Source: Clostridia bacterium
Lineage (GTDB): Bacteria; Bacillota; Clostridia; Oscillospirales; CAG-272
Assembly: GCA_017472255.1 (NCBI GenBank)
Contig: JAFUQU010000042.1
Coordinates: 1 to 64,000 of the forward strand
Length of the DNA stretch: 64,000 nt
Direction of reading: 5' to 3'
The notes beneath the pieces are model-generated. The model saw only the letters and a list, made by a program, of their open reading frames with translations. It was not told the DNA's origin and searched no databases. The position numbers and the translations under genes were made by a program. Position 1 is the first letter of the stretch; each line of letters opens with the position of its first letter. Below are positions 23,261 through 31,669 of the stretch, piece after piece.

Positions 23261-25492
23261 TTATTCGAAACGCAGCTGCTGCTTTTCGATATCGTATTCT
23301 TCCAGCAGAACCGGAGTGGCAGGAATCTTGTTTTTTACATATTTTTGCGGGTTGGCGATTTTCGTTTCGAAGTCGATTTCTGCATGAACCAGCTTGCCGG
23401 TTTTCTTCAGATTGATCAGCTGAACGCCTGCCGAACTGCGCGTGGTTTTCACCGGAATCAGCTCTGCGGGGACGGCGATGGCGCGGTTGGATTCGTTCAC
23501 GAGAAGCACCGGCTTTGGCTCGGACTGGTAGAATGCGGCAACGATGGGGGACGCATCCGAGTAAGCGGCGGTGAGTTTGCGACGGTTTGTTTTAGTCGAA
23601 TAGGAAGATACAGGAACGCGCACGCCTTTTCCGTTTTCAAACAGGAAAATCATGAACGCATCGTCCCGGTATTCGCTCAAAACCGCCATTCCCACTACTC
23701 TTTCGCCTTCGTCGAAGTTCAGCTTGACCGGGACAAAATCACCCAGTTGGGACGCCTTCAGCTGGTCAAAATCGTCCAGCTTAGCCTTGTAACACTGCGC
23801 CCGATCGGAGAAGAACAGCAGCTCGTCGCTGTTCTGCGCGTCCTGCTCAAGCAGAATCGTGTCGCCTTCCTTGAGCTTCTGCTCAACGTTTCCACGAAGT
23901 GACTGAGGCGTAATTTTTTTGAAATAGCCGTCCCGCGTCAGATAGACGCGCACCGCGTAGCTTTCCACCGGTTCTTCCTCGACTTCGACGATTTCGTCCG
24001 CATAAATCAGCTGGGTCTGGCGAGGCTTGGAATACTTTTTCTTAATGTCCCGCAGTTCTGCGGCGATGTGTTCCTTGACTTTAATGTCATCACCAATTTT
24101 GTCAGACAATTCTGCGATATCCTTCTGCAAATCCTCAATTTCTTTGATGCGGTTGATGATGTATTCGCGGTTGAGGTTGCGCAGCTTGATCTCGGCAATG
24201 TACTCCGCCTGAATTTCGTCGATGCCGAAGCCTGCCATCAGGTTGGGCACGACGTCAGCTTCCTGCTCGGTTTCGCGGACAATGCGAATCGCTTTGTCAA
24301 TGTCCAGCAAGATTTTGCCAAGACCGATTAAAAGATGCAGCTTGTCCTGCTTTTTGCGCAGTTCGAAGCTCAATTCGCGCTTGACGCAGCCCATTCGGAA
24401 GAGAATCCACTCTTTCAGAATCTCGATGACGCCCATTTGACGCGGCGTACCGTCGATGAGCACGTTAAAATTACAGGAAAAATTATCCTCAAGAGGAGTT
24501 AATTTAAAAAGTTTCGCCATCAGCTTTTCCGGATCGACGCCGCGGCGCAGGTCAAGCGTCAGCTTGAAACCGGAAAGGTCGATTTCGTCGCGAAAATCGG
24601 TAATTTCTTTTAGCTTGCCATCTTTCACCAGGTCTGCAATCCGATTCATAATCAATTCAATTGAGGTGGAATATGGTATTTGTACTATATCTATACAATT
24701 ATCCTTTTTATCGTAATTCCATCGAGAACGAAGCGTGAAGCTGCCGTGTCCGGTCTGAAAGATTTCGCGCATTTTGTCACGGTCGTAAAGCAGGTAGCCG
24801 CCGCCAGAAAAGTCAGGCGCTTTAATAATATCCATCATTTTGTCAATGGAAGTGTCTGGCTTTCTCAGCAATTGTATGGTACCGTCGCAAATCTCCGCCA
24901 GATTAAATGAGCAAATATTGCTGGTCATGCCGACAGCAATACCCAAATTTGGCGAAATCAGAACATTCGGGAAGGTCGTTGGCAGAAGCAGCGGCTCTTT
25001 CATCGTGGCATCGTAGTTGTCAACCATGTCAACCGCGTTTTTGTCTATGCCGCGGAACAGCTCGGTGCAAAAAGAATCTAGCTTCACCTCCGTATAACGC
25101 GCCGCCGCGTATGCCATATCCCGGCTATATTGCTTACCAAAACTTCCTTTGGAGTCAATAAAAGGATGAAGAAGTGCTTCATTACCACGTGTCAGACGCA
25201 CCATTGTCTCATAGATTGCGGCGTCGCCGTGAGGGTTCAATTTCATGGTTTGTCCGACAACATTGGCACTTTTGGTTCGATTGCCGGTGAGCAGCCCCAT
25301 CTTGTACATCGTGTAGAGCAGCTTGCGGTGGGATGGCTTGAACCCGTCGATTTCGGGGATCGCGCGGTCGCGGATGACGTACATCGCGTAGGGCATGAAG
25401 TTGGTGCGGATTGTGTCGGTGATCGCCTGATTGGTGATCTCTGCCAGGGAACCCGTGGCAATTCGGTCTTTTGAAGTTGATTTCTTTGCCAT
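23261..25492 (-). CDS. Type IIA topoisomerase A subunit (ParC/GyrA-like)
   Basis: The 743-aa protein breaks and rejoins DNA with a covalent tyrosine. The N-terminal breakage-reunion domain has RAIPEIDGFKPSHRKLLYTMY and catalytic Tyr133 in AARYTEVKL; a long coiled tower follows, and a beta-pinwheel C-terminal region with imperfect repeats ends the protein. The quinolone-contact positions read HGDAAIYE, so Ser83 and Asp87 of GyrA are Ala and Glu here. No GyrA box (QRRGGKG-type) is seen, which favours topoisomerase IV A. No B subunit gene is in the window, unlike the usual parE-parC pair. The start at the second Met (MAKKSTSK) was chosen because AAGGA precedes it. Confidence 0.88.
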   Translation of the reverse strand: MAKKSTSKDRIATGSLAEITNQAITDTIRTNFMPYAMYVIRDRAIPEIDGFKPSHRKLLYTMYKMGLLTGNRTKSANVVGQTMKLNPHGDAAIYETMVRLTRGNEALLHPFIDSKGSFGKQYSRDMAYAAARYTEVKLDSFCTELFRGIDKNAVDMVDNYDATMKEPLLLPTTFPNVLISPNLGIAVGMTSNICSFNLAEICDGTIQLLRKPDTSIDKMMDIIKAPDFSGGGYLLYDRDKMREIFQTGHGSFTLRSRWNYDKKDNCIDIVQIPYSTSIELIMNRIADLVKDGKLKEITDFRDEIDLSGFKLTLDLRRGVDPEKLMAKLFKLTPLEDNFSCNFNVLIDGTPRQMGVIEILKEWILFRMGCVKRELSFELRKKQDKLHLLIGLGKILLDIDKAIRIVRETEQEADVVPNLMAGFGIDEIQAEYIAEIKLRNLNREYIINRIKEIEDLQKDIAELSDKIGDDIKVKEHIAAELRDIKKKYSKPRQTQLIYADEIVEVEEEPVESYAVRVYLTRDGYFKKITPQSLRGNVEQKLKEGDTILLEQDAQNSDELLFFSDRAQCYKAKLDDFDQLKASQLGDFVPVKLNFDEGERVVGMAVLSEYRDDAFMIFLFENGKGVRVPVSSYSTKTNRRKLTAAYSDASPIVAAFYQSEPKPVLLVNESNRAIAVPAELIPVKTTRSSAGVQLINLKKTGKLVHAEIDFETKIANPQKYVKNKIPATPVLLEEYDIEKQQLRFE
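24099..24109. repeat. Palindrome TTGTC-A-GACAA, copy 1
   Basis: 5-bp arms. Inside the topoisomerase gene, where the minus strand encodes L-S-D-K. Confidence 0.6.
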
Positions 25493-25508
25493 TCTATCTA
25501 TCCTTATA

Positions 25509-26546
25509 TCATAATTTAACAATATTGTAACCGGACGCCTTCAGAATCCGGTTGTAAACCGCCAATCCTAACCCTGTTTTGTCGGGTAGACGAGCGTAGA
25601 ACACGTTGCAGCGGCTAAGGTCAATCTGGCGCAGACGGTCGAACAAAGCACGGGCTTCATCGGCAGCATTCCGCTTTCCCAGAGACAGCGTAACCACATT
25701 CGAGGGCAGATGCTCCCTGTCGTCATCGAAGATGAGCGCACCCACATTGTCAGACAATGCTTGCTTGGCAATGTACGCATAAAAAGCCTCATCCGAACCG
25801 TCGAGCAGCACCACCTTCGTGTCGGGCGCGTAATGACGATACATCATTCCGGGCGCTTGCGGACGTTCGCCGGATTTGAGCTGATGAAGTACAGCTTTGT
25901 CAATTGTGACATTCGGACACACTTCTTCCAGCATTTCCAGCGTAATACCGCCCGGCCTGAGCAAAATCAAGCGTTCGCCATCGATCTTGACGATGGTCGA
26001 TTCCACGCCGATGTCCGAGCGACCGCCGTCGATGACCATATCAATCCGCCCGTCCAAATCCTCACGAACGTGCTCGGCGGCGGTGGGACTGGGCTTGCCG
26101 GAACGGTTTGCGCTGGGCGCGGCAATCGGAACGCCCGCCGCTTCGATAAGCCGCCGCGCATTGAAATCGGAGGGAATTCGAACTGCGACTGTGTCAAGAC
26201 CACCAGTAACGGTGAGCGGAATGCAATCTCTTTTGGGCATAACGACGGTAAGCGGGCCGGGCATGAAGGCGTTCGCGAGACGCAGGTAAACGTCATTTAC
26301 CACGCAGTAACGATCGGCGTCTTCCACGCGGGAGATGTGTATAATCAGCGGATTGTCTGACGGACGCCCTTTCGCCGCATAAATTTTCGCAGCCGCGTCG
26401 GCGTTCAAGGCATTTCCGCCCAACCCATAAACTGTCTCTGTTGGAAACGCAACCAGCCCGCCTGCGCGAATGATTTCACCGCCGTGGGCAAAAATTTTCG
26501 CGTTAGCGGATTCATCCGCCGTGATTTTATAATATTCGGTATTCAT
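25509..26546 (-). CDS. sua5: Threonylcarbamoyl-AMP synthase (Sua5 type)
   Basis: The 345-aa protein has the YrdC/Sua5 domain (GGLVAFPTETVYGLGGNALN, KGRPSDNPLIIHI, SANRSGKPSPT, VESTIVKI) and the extra C-terminal Sua5 domain (about residues 230-345, beginning APGMMYRHYAPDTKVVLL). It makes threonylcarbamoyl-AMP from Thr, bicarbonate and ATP, the first step to the t6A37 modification of tRNAs that read ANN codons. The presence of both domains sets it apart from YrdC. It lies just upstream of the topoisomerase gene; a terminator separates it from prfA. Confidence 0.95.
   Translation of the reverse strand: MNTEYYKITADESANAKIFAHGGEIIRAGGLVAFPTETVYGLGGNALNADAAAKIYAAKGRPSDNPLIIHISRVEDADRYCVVNDVYLRLANAFMPGPLTVVMPKRDCIPLTVTGGLDTVAVRIPSDFNARRLIEAAGVPIAAPSANRSGKPSPTAAEHVREDLDGRIDMVIDGGRSDIGVESTIVKIDGERLILLRPGGITLEMLEEVCPNVTIDKAVLHQLKSGERPQAPGMMYRHYAPDTKVVLLDGSDEAFYAYIAKQALSDNVGALIFDDDREHLPSNVVTLSLGKRNAADEARALFDRLRQIDLSRCNVFYARLPDKTGLGLAVYNRILKASGYNIVKL
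25745..25759. repeat. Palindrome CATTGTC-A-GACAATG, copy 2
   Basis: 7-bp arms around the TTGTC-A-GACAA core. Inside sua5, where the minus strand encodes A-L-S-D-N-V. Confidence 0.65.
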
Positions 26547-26578
26547 AAATACTCCTGAAATGGATATATACGGTTAAA

Positions 26579-26605
26579 GCAAGGATTCGACAGGCGAATC
26601 CTTGC
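26579..26605 (-). terminator. Terminator of prfA
   Basis: GCAAGGATTCG and CGAATCCTTGC form a perfect 11-bp stem with a 5-nt loop, followed on the minus strand by TTTAACC. The short T run may allow readthrough into sua5. Confidence 0.7.
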
Positions 26606-26611
26606 AGAATT

Positions 26612-27676
26612 TTATAGGGTATTAGCTGCCGCGAGCTTGGCGGCTGTGTCAGCAGTTGCCAGCGCTGTAAGCATATCGGAAATATCGCCGTTCAAAAAGG
26701 CTTCCAGCGAATGGAGCGTCAACCCGATTCGATGGTCGGTGACGCGCGATTGGGGATAATTGTAAGTGCGGATGCGCTCGCTGCGGTCGCCGGTTCCGAC
26801 CTGACTGCGGCGTTCGGACGCGATTTTAGCGTCCTGTTCGGCCTGCGCAATGTCATACAATTTTGTCCGAAGCAGCTTGAACGCTTTGTCGCGGTTTTTG
26901 TACTGCGAACGCTCGTCCTGGCATTCGATGACAATACCGGTAGGCTTGTGGATGAGACGAATGGCTGACTCGGTTTTGTTGACGTGCTGCCCCCCCGCTC
27001 CGCTGGATTTAATTGTCTCGATTGTAATATCATTGGGCGCAATTTCAATAGCAACATCCTCCACTTCTGGAAGAACAGCTACAGTGGCGGTAGATGTTTG
27101 GATGCGCCCCTGCGCTTCGGTCACGGGAACGCGCTGAACGCGATGCACGCCGGACTCGAATTTGAGCCGGGAATACGCGCCTTCGCCTTCAATCATGAAG
27201 GTGACTTCCTTAAATCCGCCCAGTTCTGTCTCGTTCAGACTGATGATTTCGCATTTCCAACCCACGCTTGCCGCGTACATCGTGTACATACGGTAGAGTA
27301 CATAGGCGAAAAGCGCAGCCTCCTCGCCACCAGCGCCACCACGAATTTCCATAATTACGTTTTTCTCGTCGTTTGGATCGTGCGGAAGCAGCAAAATCTG
27401 TAATTCCTCTGACAATTTTGGCAGAAGTTCCTTCGCCTCGTCCAACTCAATCTGCGCAAGCTCGGCAAGCTCGGGGTCAGACAGCATCTCTTCCGCTTCC
27501 GAAAGCCGATTCTGGCAGTCACGCCACGCCTGATACTTCTCCACGATAGGCTGCAAACGGCGCTGCTCGCGCATCAATCTGGTGTAACGCTCGGGATCAG
27601 TAACCACTTCTGGCTGTTCCAGCTCACGATTGATTAAATTGTAATGATTCTCGGTTTCTGCCAGCTTTTCGAACAT
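26612..27676 (-). CDS. prfA: Peptide chain release factor 1
   Basis: The 354-aa protein ends translation at UAA and UAG. The peptidyl-tRNA hydrolysis motif GGQ is in [20 protein letters not shown] and is followed by [16 protein letters not shown]. The stop-codon motif region lies in the central domain with [18 protein letters not shown] [33 protein letters not shown]. No RF2-type programmed frameshift is present. The start was set at MFEKLAETE, the usual N-terminus; three codons upstream a TTG is also open. It lies 18 bp after the exporter gene. Confidence 0.96.
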   Translation of the reverse strand: MFEKLAETENHYNLINRELEQPEVVTDPERYTRLMREQRRLQPIVEKYQAWRDCQNRLSEAEEMLSDPELAELAQIELDEAKELLPKLSEELQILLLPHDPNDEKNVIMEIRGGAGGEEAALFAYVLYRMYTMYAASVGWKCEIISLNETELGGFKEVTFMIEGEGAYSRLKFESGVHRVQRVPVTEAQGRIQTSTATVAVLPEVEDVAIEIAPNDITIETIKSSGAGGQHVNKTESAIRLIHKPTGIVIECQDERSQYKNRDKAFKLLRTKLYDIAQAEQDAKIASERRSQVGTGDRSERIRTYNYPQSRVTDHRIGLTLHSLEAFLNGDISDMLTALATADTAAKLAAANTL

Positions 27677-27694
27677 ATCTGACAATTTCCTTCC

Positions 27695-28588
27695 TTATAT
27701 AAATAATTGCAGCACCAGTCCAAGCAACGCTGATAAAACGTAGATGGAACCCAGTATTGCCAGATTCTGCTTATACGAGTGGTTTACTCGGAACAATACA
27801 AGCAAGCCAACACCCGCGCCTGCGCAAAGTCCTGCCGCCAGCGAACCAAAGCTCAAACTTCCCGCTACAAACAGCTCGGACAGCACAACGCTGGCCGCAC
27901 AGTTCGGAATCAGTCCGATCAACGAAGCGATGAGCGGCTGAAGCGGGCTGTCGATCATCAAAACAATTGACAGATTGTCCTCACCTATGCCATGAATCAC
28001 CAGCTCAAGAATAAAACTGGTAACAAAAAGAAAGAGGAAAATTGACAATGAACGGGTCAGCGCGCTGGATATAATTCCCCGCCCCGAATCGCAGTGTGCG
28101 CAGTGGTGATGCTCGCCGTTTTCATGAACGTGAAGGCTATTGTGATGAATCTCATGAATGTGTACATGATCCAATTTTGTCAGACAAAATATAAAATTGA
28201 CAATAAAACCGACGATGATCGCGTAAAAGAATTTAATTGCCAGCAATGGCAAAAACCATTTTGCGCTTCCGGGATTCGCCAGAACAATGGGTAAAGCCTC
28301 GTCGCTGGTGGCGATGAAAACCGCCGCCAGCGTTCCGGCTGTGATCAGTCGCTCGGCGTAAAGATTCGCTGCCGCCACGGAAAATCCGCACTGCGGAAAG
28401 AGTCCCAGCGCCGCGCCGCTGACGATACCTAACCGTTCATTGGAGATTGCTGCGCGGACTTTGTCCATCGCTTTGTACTCAATAAGCTCAATAAGCAGGT
28501 AAACGACGACCAAAAATGGCAGCATTTTTAACGTATCGGTAAATGTGTGCAATAAAATATGGGGGATTTCGTGTAATAAATGAGTCAT
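27695..28588 (-). CDS. Putative 10-TM heavy-metal exporter (ArsP_2-like)
   Basis: The 297-aa membrane protein has two repeated halves of about five helices: each holds a P-Q-C/P-N-C motif (LGLFPQCGFSVAAANLYAE near residue 63 and IGLIPNCAASVVLSELFVAGS near 230). A histidine-rich cytosolic loop (HVHIHEIHHNSLHVHENGEHHHCAHC, about 145-170) probably binds metal. This matches the putative manganese/arsenic exporter family with internal duplication. Substrate is unproven. It sits between galM and prfA with short spacers. Confidence 0.8.
   Translation of the reverse strand: MTHLLHEIPHILLHTFTDTLKMLPFLVVVYLLIELIEYKAMDKVRAAISNERLGIVSGAALGLFPQCGFSVAAANLYAERLITAGTLAAVFIATSDEALPIVLANPGSAKWFLPLLAIKFFYAIIVGFIVNFIFCLTKLDHVHIHEIHHNSLHVHENGEHHHCAHCDSGRGIISSALTRSLSIFLFLFVTSFILELVIHGIGEDNLSIVLMIDSPLQPLIASLIGLIPNCAASVVLSELFVAGSLSFGSLAAGLCAGAGVGLLVLFRVNHSYKQNLAILGSIYVLSALLGLVLQLFI
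28174..28190. repeat. Palindrome ATTTTGTC-A-GACAAAAT, copy 3
   Basis: 8-bp perfect arms. Inside the exporter gene but in a different frame from the other coding copies (minus strand reads F-C-L-T-K), so it is not a conserved peptide. Confidence 0.7.
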
Positions 28589-28595
28589 GTAGGAA

Positions 28596-29651
28596 TTACC
28601 TTACAGAAAAGGCGTAGATAGTCGTCGTGTCGTACTTCTCTCCAGCCTTCAGTGTCGTGGTGGGGAATTCGGGACGGTTGGGGCTGTCGGGAGCGTGCTG
28701 GGTCTCCAGGCAAATGCCGTGACGAGGCTCCTGCTTCACGCCGCCTTTCATGGGATAGCTGGCCTTCATTTGATTGCCCGCGTAGAACTGCACGCCCGGC
28801 TGATCGGTGTAGCAGGTCATGACGCGGCCGGTAGAATTGTCGGACAATTCAGCAAATTTGGCAAGTTTGCCATCGGTCTTGAGCACGTAGTTGTGATCGA
28901 AGCCGCCGCCGAAAGCGATCTGCTGGTCGTCGTCATCGATGTGTTCGCCGATGCGGGTGGGAGTCGTGAAGTCGAAAGCGGTACCCTTGACCGGCATCAG
29001 CTCGCCGGTGGTGATCAGGCGATGGTCAACGGCGGTGATGGCGTCCGAATCGATGCAGAGCAGCTCGTCGAGAATCGATTTGGAAGCGTCGCCGGTCAGA
29101 TTGAAGTAGGAGTGGTTGGTCAGATTGCAGATAGTGTCCTTGTCGGAAACGGCCTCGTAACGAATCGAAAGCTCATTATTGTCAGACAATGTGTAAGTGA
29201 CCTTCACATTCAGCTTGCCGGGATAGTTCTCCTCACCGTCGGCGCTGGTGTAGGTAAGAATCACACCCACCGAATCGGCTTTTTCAAACGCGGTGGCATC
29301 CCAAAGCTTCTCATTGAAGCCGACCTTGCCGCCATGCAGATGGTTATTATTGGAACTGTTCTGCGCCAACTGGTAAGTGACGCCGTTCAACGTGAAGCGT
29401 CCTTCGGCGATGCGGTTGCCGTAACGACCGATCAGGGCGCCGTGGTTGCCGCCGCCGATCAGATATCCGTTCACATCGTCGTAGCCGAGGATCACATCGC
29501 CCATTTTTCCGTCGCGGTCAGGCACATTCAATTGCTGAATGATGCCGCCGAGCGTCAGAACCTTCATGGATGCACCGCTGTTGTTGGTGATTGTATAGGC
29601 AAACACTTCCTCGCCAGTGGGCATATTACCGAATAATTCCTTTGTAATCAT
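28596..29651 (-). CDS. galM: Aldose 1-epimerase (galactose mutarotase)
   Basis: The 351-aa protein interconverts alpha and beta anomers of galactose or glucose. It has the galactose-mutarotase-like beta-sandwich with GRYGNRIAEGRFTLNG, NNHLHGGKVGFNEKLW, catalytic His in LTNHSYFNLTGD, and Glu in CLETQHAPDSPNRPEFPTT near the C-terminus. It follows galE by 30 bp, forming a Leloir-type pair; galK and galT are not in the window. It contains two copies of the TTGTC-R-GACAA palindrome and a third lies just before its start. Confidence 0.95.
   Translation of the reverse strand: MITKELFGNMPTGEEVFAYTITNNSGASMKVLTLGGIIQQLNVPDRDGKMGDVILGYDDVNGYLIGGGNHGALIGRYGNRIAEGRFTLNGVTYQLAQNSSNNNHLHGGKVGFNEKLWDATAFEKADSVGVILTYTSADGEENYPGKLNVKVTYTLSDNNELSIRYEAVSDKDTICNLTNHSYFNLTGDASKSILDELLCIDSDAITAVDHRLITTGELMPVKGTAFDFTTPTRIGEHIDDDDQQIAFGGGFDHNYVLKTDGKLAKFAELSDNSTGRVMTCYTDQPGVQFYAGNQMKASYPMKGGVKQEPRHGICLETQHAPDSPNRPEFPTTTLKAGEKYDTTTIYAFSVR
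28834..28850. repeat. Palindrome GAATTGTC-G-GACAATTC, copy 4
   Basis: 8-bp perfect arms inside galM; the minus strand encodes E-L-S-D-N-S. Confidence 0.7.
29178..29190. repeat. Palindrome ATTGTC-A-GACAAT, copy 5
   Basis: 6-bp arms inside galM; the minus strand encodes T-L-S-D-N-N. Confidence 0.65.
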
Positions 29652-29668
29652 GATTTATCTCCTTGTAA

Positions 29669-29683
29669 GATTGTCGGACAATC
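29669..29683. repeat. Palindrome GATTGTC-G-GACAATC, copy 6
   Basis: 7-bp arms in the galE-galM spacer, touching the galE stop codon and 18 bp upstream of the galM start. This is the only intergenic copy with a full core and is placed like an operator. Confidence 0.7.
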
Positions 29684-30695
29684 AAGCGTCGTAACCGTTG
29701 GGGTTCATAGTCTGCCAGTTTGCGGCGTCGCGGCACATATCCTCAATGCCATATTCTGCCTCCCAACCCAGAACCTCGCGGGCTTTTGCCGGGTCGGCAT
29801 AGCATTCGTCGATGTCGCCGGGGCGGCGAGGCGCGATTTTGTAGTTAATTTTCTTGCCGGTAGCGGCTTCATAGGCGTGAACGATGTCGAGCACCGAGTA
29901 ACCGTGGCCGGTACCGATGTTGAAAACGTCCAGACCGGGCTTGTTCTTCAGCCAATTTAATGCGGCCAGGTGAGCTTTTGCCAAATCAACCACATGAATG
30001 TAATCGCGGACGCCGGTTCCATCGTGGGTTGCGTAATCGTTGCCATAAACTGACAGGCACTCGCGCTTTCCAATGGCGACCTGCGTGATGTAAGGCATCA
30101 GGTTGTTCGGAATGCCCGAGGGATCCTCGCCGATTTTGCCGGATTTGTGGGCGCCGATAGGGTTGAAATAGCGGAGAATTGCGGTGTTCCAGGAAGAATC
30201 TGCCTTAAAGAGATCTTTCAGGATATGTTCGATCATCAGCTTCGTCTCGCCGTAGGGGTTGGTGGCCGAGTTCGGGAAGTCCTCGCGGATCGGAACCGAC
30301 GCGGGTTTGCCGTAAACGGTGGCGGAGGAGCTGAAAACGATGTTTTTGCAGTCATATTTTGCCATCAGCTCGCAGAGGTTCAGCGTGCTGATCAGGTTGT
30401 TCTGGTAATAACGAAGGGGAATCTGGCAAGATTCGCCAACTGCCTTCAGCCATGCGAAGTGAATGGCTGAATCGATCTTCTCGGATTTGAAGACAACCTC
30501 CAGCGCCGACTTGTCGCAGAGGTCAACGTTGTAAAATTTGAAATCCTTACCAGTGATTTCGCGAATGCGGTCGAGAACGACCGGCTTGGAATTGACAAAG
30601 TTGTCAGCGATAACCACTTCGTTTCCGGCGTTGAGCAGCTCAACGACCGTGTGAGAACCGATAAAACCGGCGCCGCCGGTGACGAGAATTGACAT
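29682..30695 (-). CDS. galE: UDP-glucose 4-epimerase
   Basis: The 337-aa SDR enzyme interconverts UDP-galactose and UDP-glucose. It has the NAD-binding TGGAGFIGSH (residues 6-15), the SSSATVYG Ser-containing block and YGETK (YxxxK, near residue 149), and the sugar-binding RYFNPIGAH. Length is standard. It lies between the nucleotidyltransferase and galM genes with short gaps, suggesting one transcript from the hprK promoter or from within the run. Confidence 0.96.
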   Translation of the reverse strand: MSILVTGGAGFIGSHTVVELLNAGNEVVIADNFVNSKPVVLDRIREITGKDFKFYNVDLCDKSALEVVFKSEKIDSAIHFAWLKAVGESCQIPLRYYQNNLISTLNLCELMAKYDCKNIVFSSSATVYGKPASVPIREDFPNSATNPYGETKLMIEHILKDLFKADSSWNTAILRYFNPIGAHKSGKIGEDPSGIPNNLMPYITQVAIGKRECLSVYGNDYATHDGTGVRDYIHVVDLAKAHLAALNWLKNKPGLDVFNIGTGHGYSVLDIVHAYEAATGKKINYKIAPRRPGDIDECYADPAKAREVLGWEAEYGIEDMCRDAANWQTMNPNGYDA

Positions 30696-30716
30696 GATAG
30701 TATCTCCTTATGTATA

Positions 30717-31625
30717 TTATTTCCATAAACCGTCAGGGTAAACACCCGCGGCGGTCTGATTTTTGATGAATTCGACGAAGCGCGGTTTATCCTCCTTGTA
30801 AGTGACGCCGTACCATTTTGCGCTGGTTTCCAGCACGCGGACGTCGCACCTCCCTGCGTCGATATCGCTCTGTACGTGGAAGGGGAGGAAAAATTCGGCT
30901 TTGAGCGGATCCTTCGCGTTGGGCAGATTGGCGAGAAAATCGACGAATCCGCCGCGCAAACTGTCGAAAAGGTCGGGAGTGAACGCCCAGCAGTTCATCG
31001 AAACCACCGAACGGCGGTCGATGTCGTGCCAGACATCATCTTCAAAGAATTGCACCTGACCGTTGTTTTCCTGAATTTTGGTACGCTCGGTGACGCGTTC
31101 CAGCAGCCCGCCGGATACCTCGCAGACGCCGCGCGCCACCGAACCGTTCTCGGTGATGGTGTTTTCCAGAATGTAACCGGCCATCGCGTAGTGGGATTTT
31201 GTGCTGTCTGACGAAATTTCGGTGAGAAAATCGTGCAGCTTGACGAAAGCGTCGCGGCCATAAAAATCGTCCGCGTTGATGACGGCAAACGGCTCGTTCA
31301 CCTTGTCGGCTGCGGAAAGCACAGCGTGCGCGGTGCCCCAGGGCTTGGTGCGGCCATCCGGCAGCGTGTATGGAGCGGGAAGTACATCCATCTTCTGGAA
31401 TGCGTACTCAACCTTGACAGCGCGCTCGATGCGCTGACCGACCGTTTCGCGGAAAACTTCGTAGTTTTCTTCCTTAATAATAAATACGACCTTGTCGAAC
31501 CCGGCCTTCACCGCGTCGAAAATCGAAAAATCCACGATGAATTCGCCGTGAGGCGTCACGGGATCGATCTGTTTAAGACCTCCGTAACGACTGCCCATGC
31601 CGGCAGCCATGATAACCAATGTCAT
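30717..31625 (-). CDS. Sugar-phosphate nucleotidyltransferase-like protein
   Basis: The 302-aa protein has an N-terminal NTP-transferase fold: the nucleotide loop IMAAGMGSRYGGLKQIDPV replaces the classical GxGTRxxP(x)K signature, PWGTAHAVLSA and the metal site INADDFYGRDAF follow. It should join a nucleotide to a sugar 1-phosphate or similar molecule. Its place before galE and galM suggests UDP-sugar formation, but substrate cannot be read from sequence. It differs from GalU in length and signature. Confidence 0.8.
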   Translation of the reverse strand: MTLVIMAAGMGSRYGGLKQIDPVTPHGEFIVDFSIFDAVKAGFDKVVFIIKEENYEVFRETVGQRIERAVKVEYAFQKMDVLPAPYTLPDGRTKPWGTAHAVLSAADKVNEPFAVINADDFYGRDAFVKLHDFLTEISSDSTKSHYAMAGYILENTITENGSVARGVCEVSGGLLERVTERTKIQENNGQVQFFEDDVWHDIDRRSVVSMNCWAFTPDLFDSLRGGFVDFLANLPNAKDPLKAEFFLPFHVQSDIDAGRCDVRVLETSAKWYGVTYKEDKPRFVEFIKNQTAAGVYPDGLWK

Positions 31626-31669
31626 AAAGTTGTTCCTTTCTACAAATATTTCGTCGGATTAACCGAAAA

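Noticed and set aside
30593..30606. TGACAA-AG-TTGTCA in galE, considered a seventh copy of the palindrome
   Set aside because: The half-sites face the other way and are spaced differently from TTGTCNGACAA, so it is not the same motif.
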